This document shows, piece by piece, positions 5,288 to 10,675 of a DNA stretch of 10,675 nt. The stretch covers positions 1-10,675 of the forward strand of contig JACVJA010000020.1 of the NCBI GenBank assembly GCA_015661035.1, read 5' to 3'. Position numbers and translations under genes: made by a program. Below the pieces are notes generated by a model that worked only from the letters and a program-made list of their open reading frames with translations, searched no databases and was not told the DNA's origin. The stretch's first letter is position 1. The number at the start of each line of letters is the position of its first letter. Source of the DNA: Candidatus Calidifonticultor daggyaiensis. GTDB taxonomy: Bacteria > Actinomycetota > Humimicrobiia > Humimicrobiales > Humimicrobiaceae.

Positions 5288-7940
5288 GATATCCTCTTTT
5301 TAATATATTTATAAGTTCTTCTAATTTTTTAAGTTCCTGTTTTAAATTTTGAAGTTTCATATTTTCTTCTTCTATTAGTTTTTTAGGAGCATTATTTGAA
5401 AAATTTTTATCATTTAATTTTGTTTCTATTTTTTTAATACCGTTTAATAAATTGTTTTGTTGTTTTTCCTTATTAATTATTAATTTTTGCAAATTTTTGA
5501 TTATACTTTTATTAATTGCAACTATGCCTGCATTTTCATCATTTATTTTAATTTCTCTTGATATAAAATTTTCATTGTGATTATCAAGTATATTATCTAT
5601 TTTTGCAAGTGTTTTTATAATCTCAGAATGTTCGTTTAATAATTCTTTTTGTTTAACCAGGACTATTGCCACATCAATTCTGTCTCCTGGTGAAAATTCA
5701 AGTTCTGCACGTAAATTTCTTATAGTATAAATTATCTGTTGCAAAAATTCCATATTTTTAATCTCTGTTTCATCAAAAACAAATTTATTTTCTGTTTCTG
5801 GAAATTTTTCCAGCATTATACTTTCTTTTTTCTCTACTAACGGCAAATCATTGTAAATTTCTTCTGTGATAAAAGGAATTACAGGATGCATAAGCAGCAA
5901 AATTTCTTTTAAAACTTTTGCAAGAACTTTTTTAACTGTTTTTTTATAATCAGATTCTTTCTTTAATTCAATTTTTGATATCTCAATATACCAATCACAG
6001 AATTCATGCCAGAAAAATTCATATAAGGTTAAGGCAACTTCAGAAAATTTATAATTTTCATATCCGTTTTCAACCTTTTTAATAATGTTATTTAATCTTG
6101 TCAATATCCATTTTTCCGGCAATTTTAGATTATTTATTTCAATATCATTATATGATATTTTTTCATCTAAATTATTTATTACAAACTTTGACGCATTCCA
6201 TATTTTATTCATAAAATTATGATAACCTTTTAATCTTTCTTCATTAAATGCAATATGCCTACTCTGGGTTTCAAGGGTTGTTAAAGTAAACCTTAAAGAA
6301 TCAGCAGAATATATATCAAGTAAATCTAACGGATCAACCACGTTTCCACGTGATTTACTCATTTTTTTTCCTTCTGCATCACATACAAGGGAATTTATAA
6401 CAACATAATAAAATGGTTGTTTCCCCATAAATTTCATTCCCATCATAATCATACGGGCAACCCAGAAGAAAAGAATGTCCCAGCTAGTCACTAAAACTGT
6501 GGTTGGATAAAAAACTTTAAGTTCTTTTGTATCATCAGGCCAGCCAAGTGTTGAAAATGGCCATAAGGCAGAAGAAAACCAGGTATCAAGAACATCTTCA
6601 TCCTGTTTTAAATTTTTGCTCTGACATTTTTTACAACTTACAGGTTTTTCTTTTGCAACATTTATTTCTCCACAATCCTGACAATAATATGCCGGAATTC
6701 TATGCCCCCACCATAATTGCCTTGATATGCACCAGTCCTTTATATTTTCCATCCAATCATAATAAATTTTCTCCCACATCTGAGGGATAAATTTTACACC
6801 GCCATCCTTAACTACCTGAATTGCCGGCCGGGCAAGGGGTTTTATTTTTACAAACCATTGGGTTGAAACATAGGGCTCTACAATTGTATCACATCTGTAG
6901 CAATGTCCGACTGCATGTTTATGCTCTTCAATTTTTGTTAATAAATTCTGCTTTTTTAATTCTTCAACAATTTGTTTTCTTGCTGTGAATCTGTCAAGTC
7001 CTTTGTATTTACTATTTAAACCTGCATTTTCATTCATTGTTGCATTTTTATCCATAACATTTATTATTTCAAGGTTATGATTCCTTCCTATTTCAAAGTC
7101 ATTGGGATCATGTGCAGGTGTTATTTTAACTGCACCTGTTCCAAATTTCATATCAACGTATTTATCCTTTATAATTGGTATTTTTCTTCCTGTTTCAGGA
7201 AGTATTAGTAATGTTCCTTCCTTTATATTTTTGTATCTCTCATCATCTGGGTTTACCGCAACAGCGGTATCTCCTAACATTGTTTCTGGTCTTGTTGTTG
7301 CAACCTCTATGAATTTTTCAGGATTATCAGCAAATGGGTATTTTATATAGTATAAATTTCCTTTAATTTCTTTATGAATGACTTCAATATCAGAAATTGC
7401 AGTTAAACATCTTGGGCACCAGTTTATTATGTAATTTCCCCTGTAAATTAAACCTTCATTATACAATCTTATAAAAACTTCTTTTACTGCATTAGAAAGT
7501 CCTTCATCCATTGTAAATCTTTCTCTTGACCAGTCAAGGGATGAACCAAGGCGTTTTAATTGATGCATAATTGTTGAGCCATATTTTTCTTTCCATGCCC
7601 AGACTCTTTCTAAAAATTTTTCTCTGCCTAAATCTTCTTTTTTCTTGCCTTCTTTTTTTAATTCCCTTTCAACAACATTTTGTGTTGCAATACCAGCATG
7701 ATCGCATCCAGGAAGCCATAAAACATTAAAACCCTTTGCTCTTTTATATCTGGAAAGAATATCCTGGAGTGTATTATTCAACGCATGTCCCATATGCAAA
7801 GATCCGGTAACATTAGGCGGCGGGATTACAATAGAAAATGACGGCTTGTCTGAATTCACATCAGCATAAAAATAATTTTTATCGAGCCATATTTTATAAT
7901 TTTTTTCTTCTATATCTTTGGGTATATATTTATCAAGCAT
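5280..7940 (-). CDS. valS: Valyl-tRNA synthetase (class Ia)
   Basis: It charges tRNA-Val with valine in the cytoplasm and edits mischarged threonine. The 886-aa product is full length. The catalytic HIGH-type motif is PPNVTGSLHMGH (41-52) and the second signature is KMSKS (526-530). The inserted editing domain shows TTRPETMLGDTAVAV (215-229) and AHDPNDFEIGRNH (276-288). Zinc-knuckle cysteine pairs lie at 175/178 and 347/350, with a second set at 420/423 and 436/439. The anticodon-binding helical domain spans roughly 605-800. A Lys/Glu-rich coiled coil (about 812-885), usual for ValRS, closes the protein. The start has a strong AGAGGAGA just upstream and a 17-nt-spaced promoter. The leader is short, with no T-box visible. 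It heads the valS-nadC-birA operon and overlaps nadC by 8 nt. Confidence 0.97.
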   Translation of the reverse strand: MLDKYIPKDIEEKNYKIWLDKNYFYADVNSDKPSFSIVIPPPNVTGSLHMGHALNNTLQDILSRYKRAKGFNVLWLPGCDHAGIATQNVVERELKKEGKKKEDLGREKFLERVWAWKEKYGSTIMHQLKRLGSSLDWSRERFTMDEGLSNAVKEVFIRLYNEGLIYRGNYIINWCPRCLTAISDIEVIHKEIKGNLYYIKYPFADNPEKFIEVATTRPETMLGDTAVAVNPDDERYKNIKEGTLLILPETGRKIPIIKDKYVDMKFGTGAVKITPAHDPNDFEIGRNHNLEIINVMDKNATMNENAGLNSKYKGLDRFTARKQIVEELKKQNLLTKIEEHKHAVGHCYRCDTIVEPYVSTQWFVKIKPLARPAIQVVKDGGVKFIPQMWEKIYYDWMENIKDWCISRQLWWGHRIPAYYCQDCGEINVAKEKPVSCKKCQSKNLKQDEDVLDTWFSSALWPFSTLGWPDDTKELKVFYPTTVLVTSWDILFFWVARMIMMGMKFMGKQPFYYVVINSLVCDAEGKKMSKSRGNVVDPLDLLDIYSADSLRFTLTTLETQSRHIAFNEERLKGYHNFMNKIWNASKFVINNLDEKISYNDIEINNLKLPEKWILTRLNNIIKKVENGYENYKFSEVALTLYEFFWHEFCDWYIEISKIELKKESDYKKTVKKVLAKVLKEILLLMHPVIPFITEEIYNDLPLVEKKESIMLEKFPETENKFVFDETEIKNMEFLQQIIYTIRNLRAELEFSPGDRIDVAIVLVKQKELLNEHSEIIKTLAKIDNILDNHNENFISREIKINDENAGIVAINKSIIKNLQKLIINKEKQQNNLLNGIKKIETKLNDKNFSNNAPKKLIEEENMKLQNLKQELKKLEELINILKRGYHD

Positions 7941-7971
7941 ACATATCTCCTCTGGTAAAAAAATCTTTCAT

Positions 7972-8000
7972 AATTTATCACTTTTTAATAAAAAAGTCAA
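7972..8000 (-). promoter_or_regulatory. Promoter of the valS-nadC-birA operon
   Basis: On the minus strand TTGACT (7995-8000) and TAAATT (7972-7977) are separated by 17 nt. A TG placed one base before the -10 box makes it extended. Start of transcription would be near 7965, leaving a leader of about 25 nt that contains the Shine-Dalgarno AGAGGAGA. The -10 alone is imperfect (4 of 6), so the call rests on the -35, the spacing and the position. Confidence 0.65.
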
Positions 8001-8007
8001 AAATTTA

Positions 8008-8035
8008 TTGACATATTTTAAAGAATCATTATAAT
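8008..8035 (+). promoter_or_regulatory. Promoter of the 667-aa exported protein gene
   Basis: TTGACA (8008-8013) and TATAAT (8030-8035) are both perfect consensus, separated by 16 nt. Transcription would begin near 8042. A strong Shine-Dalgarno GGAGGGG (8055-8061) lies just before the ATG at 8066. Its -35 box is only 7 nt from the -35 box of the opposing valS promoter. Confidence 0.85.
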
Positions 8036-8065
8036 TTTATAAAATTTATTTTTTGGAGGGGTTTT

Positions 8066-10069
8066 ATGAGAAAAAGTGTTATTATTTTAGGTTTAATTTT
8101 AGTAATACAAAGTGTAGTATTTTCAAACACATGGATTTTTAATGATTGGTCTTCCTGCACAATGCAAAATTGTATTTACAATCCTAAAAAAGATTATGTT
8201 ATGGTTTATGAAGTTGTCAGCGATGAATTTTCTGGTAGTAGTTTAAATAGGAACTGGTTATTTGAAACAGGAATATACAATGGATTAAACAGAGGTACTG
8301 TAACTATGGGAGAAAAAGTTAATGGATGGCTAACTTTAAAAAATTTAGATATTGGTGCTCCTATTCCATTAACAGAATGGTTCTTAGATATTGATACCGC
8401 CCCAAAAATAATGCAAATAATAAAACCGTCTGATAATTTTGATGTTGAATCTTTTATAACAATACCTTCACATAAACCAAATGGTCTTCATGGTTGTTAC
8501 AATGGTATGTTTTATAGAGAAGATTTGCATAGCGGAACTGTCAATGCAATTGACATTGATTATGCCGCACATCCTCAATCAAATGAAATTTTTATACATA
8601 CTTTTCAAGTGATTAATGGAGTTAGAAATTTTTTTTCATCTAATTATAGAAATTACTATTCTTTTAATTATCCTCTTACTGTTACAGTTGAGGGTGCATT
8701 TTTTAGAATGCAAAAAATTAACGCGACTGTTAATGTGTATTTTAAATTTAATTTAAATGATAATTGGACTCTACTAAAATCATATAATAATGTAAATTAT
8801 AATAATGCTTTTATTGGATTATATTTTAAAGAAACACATATTTCTAACGCCTATGCAAATTTTGATTATTTTAGAATAACAGGAACTTCGTCAACCGGTT
8901 CTAATGGTGCTATATTTACTCCTATCATTGATTTAGGTGGAACTCCTAATGGGCAAGGAATTTTATCCTGGGAACAGGAAATTCCTGATCCTTCATCATA
9001 TTTAAGATTCTATGTTCAAACATCTCCTAATCAGATTAATTGGGAAAATTGGTCTGGTCCTTATACTAATAATTTTGGTAGTCCTATTGCTTCTACAAAT
9101 GCCAGATATATACGTATAAAAGCAGAATTATTTTCTGCTGCTCCGGGACTTTCCCCATATTTTAGGAATATAAAAATTTATTATCCTGAATCTCCTCCAT
9201 CTCCTCCTTTAGTTGTATCACCTGATTGCATTAATAATGGCTGGGCAAATAAAAATAATATTTCTTTTACCTGGTCTGGCGCTGATAGTAATGGTGTTAC
9301 TGTCGCCGGCTATTTTTATTCCATTGACTCATCCCTTTCCACTTCTTCTGCTTTTACCACTACATCATATATTAATATTTCCGGTTGCTCTGAAGGAATG
9401 CATATCTTTAGGATTATGGCTCAAGCGGATTGGGGAAATAATTCCTTATGCAGTGAAATATCCACCTTTAACTTCGGCATTGACTTTACCCCACCTTTAT
9501 TACCTTCTGTTGTCTCTTCATCTCACCCTCAATTTACACCAACTAACGATAATAATTTTTCTATCAAACTTTCTTCTTCTGATTCTTTATCTGGTATCGC
9601 TGGATATTCTTATTCTCTATCTGCTTATGAAACTGAACCAGATAATATAGTTGATAATATATCAGGTAATATATATATCCAAGGACTTAATAACGGAGAT
9701 TATATTTTTAAAGCAAAAGCAATAGATAACGCAGGCAATACTTCTGTTATATTAACATATTATATTAAAGTTGATTATAAAAATAATATCCTTGACAAAA
9801 ATCATGTAAAAGTATATCCCACAATATGCGGTTCTGAAATAAAAATCAATTATAGATTAAATGCATCTGTTAAAAGAATGAAAATAGATATAAAAGATGC
9901 ATCCGGAAAAACAATAAAAAGTTGTGAAGGAAATACTACTTATGGTGATAACGAAATAAAAGAAAACATATCAGAATTTGCAAATGGTGTTTATTTTATA
10001 AAACTCCGCGCACAAAGAAATGATGGCAAAGAAGATATAGTTATAAAAAAATTTATTGTTAAAAAGTAA
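8066..10069 (+). CDS. Exported multidomain protein: ConA-like jelly roll, Ig-like repeats, FlgD/T9SS-like C-terminal module
   Basis: The role is unknown; probably a secreted or surface-attached carbohydrate- or matrix-binding protein. Residues 1-20 form a signal peptide (MRKS, a hydrophobic core, then VFS before N21). Residues 50-272 look like a concanavalin A-like jelly roll of the DUF1349 kind, beginning DEFSGSSLNRNW and closing NAYANFDYFRITG. Residues 280-373 (IFTPIIDLGG ... YFRNIKIYY) form a beta domain resembling those after such lectin modules. After a Pro-rich joint, ESPPSPP (375-381), come two Ig/Fn3-like domains (about 382-470 and 475-570) containing WSGADSNGV and KAIDNAGNTS. Residues 578-667 form a C-terminal module (VKVYP, IDIKDASGK, FANGVYFIKL) like FlgD-Ig or T9SS type A tails. 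No catalytic motif is seen. It has a consensus promoter and strong GGAGG of its own, and converges on the next gene 42 nt away. Confidence 0.85.
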   Translation: MRKSVIILGLILVIQSVVFSNTWIFNDWSSCTMQNCIYNPKKDYVMVYEVVSDEFSGSSLNRNWLFETGIYNGLNRGTVTMGEKVNGWLTLKNLDIGAPIPLTEWFLDIDTAPKIMQIIKPSDNFDVESFITIPSHKPNGLHGCYNGMFYREDLHSGTVNAIDIDYAAHPQSNEIFIHTFQVINGVRNFFSSNYRNYYSFNYPLTVTVEGAFFRMQKINATVNVYFKFNLNDNWTLLKSYNNVNYNNAFIGLYFKETHISNAYANFDYFRITGTSSTGSNGAIFTPIIDLGGTPNGQGILSWEQEIPDPSSYLRFYVQTSPNQINWENWSGPYTNNFGSPIASTNARYIRIKAELFSAAPGLSPYFRNIKIYYPESPPSPPLVVSPDCINNGWANKNNISFTWSGADSNGVTVAGYFYSIDSSLSTSSAFTTTSYINISGCSEGMHIFRIMAQADWGNNSLCSEISTFNFGIDFTPPLLPSVVSSSHPQFTPTNDNNFSIKLSSSDSLSGIAGYSYSLSAYETEPDNIVDNISGNIYIQGLNNGDYIFKAKAIDNAGNTSVILTYYIKVDYKNNILDKNHVKVYPTICGSEIKINYRLNASVKRMKIDIKDASGKTIKSCEGNTTYGDNEIKENISEFANGVYFIKLRAQRNDGKEDIVIKKFIVKK

Positions 10070-10111
10070 TTTAAAAAATTAAAAAAATAGCACTTTATTT
10101 AAAATAAATTA

Positions 10112-10675
10112 TTATCGTAATATTATTAATTTTTGTGGTTTACTTTTTACCTTATTTCCTTTTGAATCTTTTCCTGTAATCAAAATATAATATGTGCCAT
10201 TTGCAAGGTCAGCCAGATATTTTTTATCCATAGTTATTATTGTCTCACCGGCTTTTAATTCATAAGGTAAATTTATTCTTTTTATCAATCTTAAACCAGA
10301 AGTGTAAATATTTATATTTATATCGCTGAACTTTTGTGTTATTACAATCATTATTATTAAACCTTCTGTTTTTGAATTTATCGGATTTGGATAAATTATT
10401 ATCTTTCTTATTTCAAATTTTTCACTCTCTGATATTTGTGTGGGAGTGAAAGTAATAATCGGCATTGTTGATGTAGTAATTGTGTAAGTATGTGATAGTG
10501 TTGGTGTTGGTGTTTGTGTTTGTGTAGAAGTAGAAGTAGAAGTAGAAGTAGATGTAGATGTAGATGTAGATGTTGATGTTGATGTAAATGTTGATGTAAA
10601 TGTGTAGGATGCTGTATTTGTTTTTGTTGTAGTCATACTAATACTCATAGTGCTTGTAAAAGTCGGTGTCTGTGT
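10112..10675 (-). CDS. C-terminal part of a surface protein: Thr-Ser/Thr-Pro linker plus FlgD/T9SS-like module (5' end beyond window)
   Basis: The frame is open through the right window edge. Upstream of the first ATG (10648) it keeps coding the same alternating-Thr pattern (TQTPTFTST), and that ATG has no Shine-Dalgarno sequence. The true start therefore lies outside, and this is the C-terminal part of a longer protein. The visible portion begins with about 75 residues of Thr-x linker, including a (Thr-Ser)n run and TQTQTPTPT, probably an extended and possibly glycosylated stalk. A beta domain of about 95 residues follows: IRKIIIYPNPIN, ININIYTSG, LANGTYYILITGKD and the end KPQKLIILR. This pattern is that of FlgD-Ig or T9SS type A-like C-terminal domains. 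The same architecture ends the convergent 667-aa protein. A shared sorting or anchoring role is inferred. The missing N-terminus presumably carries a signal peptide and the functional domains. Confidence 0.85.
   Translation of the reverse strand, partial: TQTPTFTSTMSISMTTTKTNTASYTFTSTFTSTSTSTSTSTSTSTSTSTSTQTQTPTPTLSHTYTITTSTMPIITFTPTQISESEKFEIRKIIIYPNPINSKTEGLIIMIVITQKFSDININIYTSGLRLIKRINLPYELKAGETIITMDKKYLADLANGTYYILITGKDSKGNKVKSKPQKLIILR
10524..10601. repeat. Hexanucleotide tandem repeat encoding (Thr-Ser)n
   Basis: Thirteen consecutive 6-bp units lie here: four GTAGAA, four GTAGAT, two GTTGAT, then GTAAAT, GTTGAT and GTAAAT. They lie in the coding frame of the minus-strand surface protein and give alternating Thr and Ser (plus Phe at GTAAAT units). 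Because the unit is two codons, slippage would change linker length without breaking the frame. The blocks of identical neighbouring units suggest recent local duplication. Confidence 0.9.

Noticed and set aside
7941..8065. T-box leader before valS
   Set aside because: The space from the mapped-looking promoter to ATG is about 25 nt. No T-box sequence or antiterminator stem can fit.
9213..9650. 145-codon plus-strand frame inside the exported-protein gene
   Set aside because: It is a Leu/Ile/Pro-rich out-of-frame reading of a pyrimidine-rich stretch of the 667-aa gene, whose own frame has clear domains. No ribosome site was recognised.
10070..10111. Bidirectional terminator between the two convergent surface genes
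   Set aside because: The only inverted repeat, TTTATTT/AAATAAA near 10094-10108, is A/T-only with almost no loop. In this composition it is not convincing, although some terminator may be hidden here.
10112..10648. A complete 178-aa gene starting at ATG 10648
   Set aside because: The frame remains open to the window edge with the same Thr-x-Thr pattern, and there is no ribosome site before this ATG. It is an internal Met of a longer protein.

Overview
The window is very AT-rich (by eye roughly a quarter G+C) and bacterial. Reading frames are Lys/Ile/Asn-heavy, promoters are sigma70-type, and Shine-Dalgarno sites are mostly clear. The right-hand genes encode exported proteins with FlgD/T9SS-like C-terminal modules and a (Thr-Ser)n/Thr-Pro linker. 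That style is common in uncultivated Gram-negative-like phyla such as Goldbacteria, Elusimicrobiota and Firestonebacteria. This placement is an impression, not a proven assignment.

Region 1 (1-2214, minus strand) is the promoter-proximal part of a type I CRISPR-Cas operon. It runs cas6, then a Cst1-type CXXC/CXXC cas8, then a gene cut by the window edge that I do not recognise, sitting where cas7 is usual. A perfect-consensus promoter (TTGACA-N17-TATAAT) drives it. No CRISPR array is visible.

Region 2 (2160-2580) is a 421-bp divergent intergenic region with no convincing ORF. It holds three 32-nt palindromes, each with 14-nt arms and a 4-nt loop. Two of them are diverged direct copies of each other. 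A further AT-only inverted repeat is also present. This is the least explained structure in the window.

Region 3 (2581-7940) is housekeeping. A plus-strand pair, 5-formyltetrahydrofolate cyclo-ligase and a NudF-like Nudix hydrolase, overlaps by 4 nt. It converges tail to tail, overlapping by 8 bp, on a minus-strand operon valS-nadC-birA (valyl-tRNA synthetase, NAD biosynthesis, biotin-protein ligase) with very tight junctions.

Region 4 (7941-10675) starts with a compact divergent promoter pair between valS and a 667-aa exported multidomain protein. A second, convergent gene, open at its 5' end at the window edge, encodes a protein with a (Thr-Ser) hexanucleotide-repeat linker. Its C-terminal domain is related to that of the 667-aa protein. 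The two are probably cell-surface or secreted proteins sharing a sorting or attachment module.
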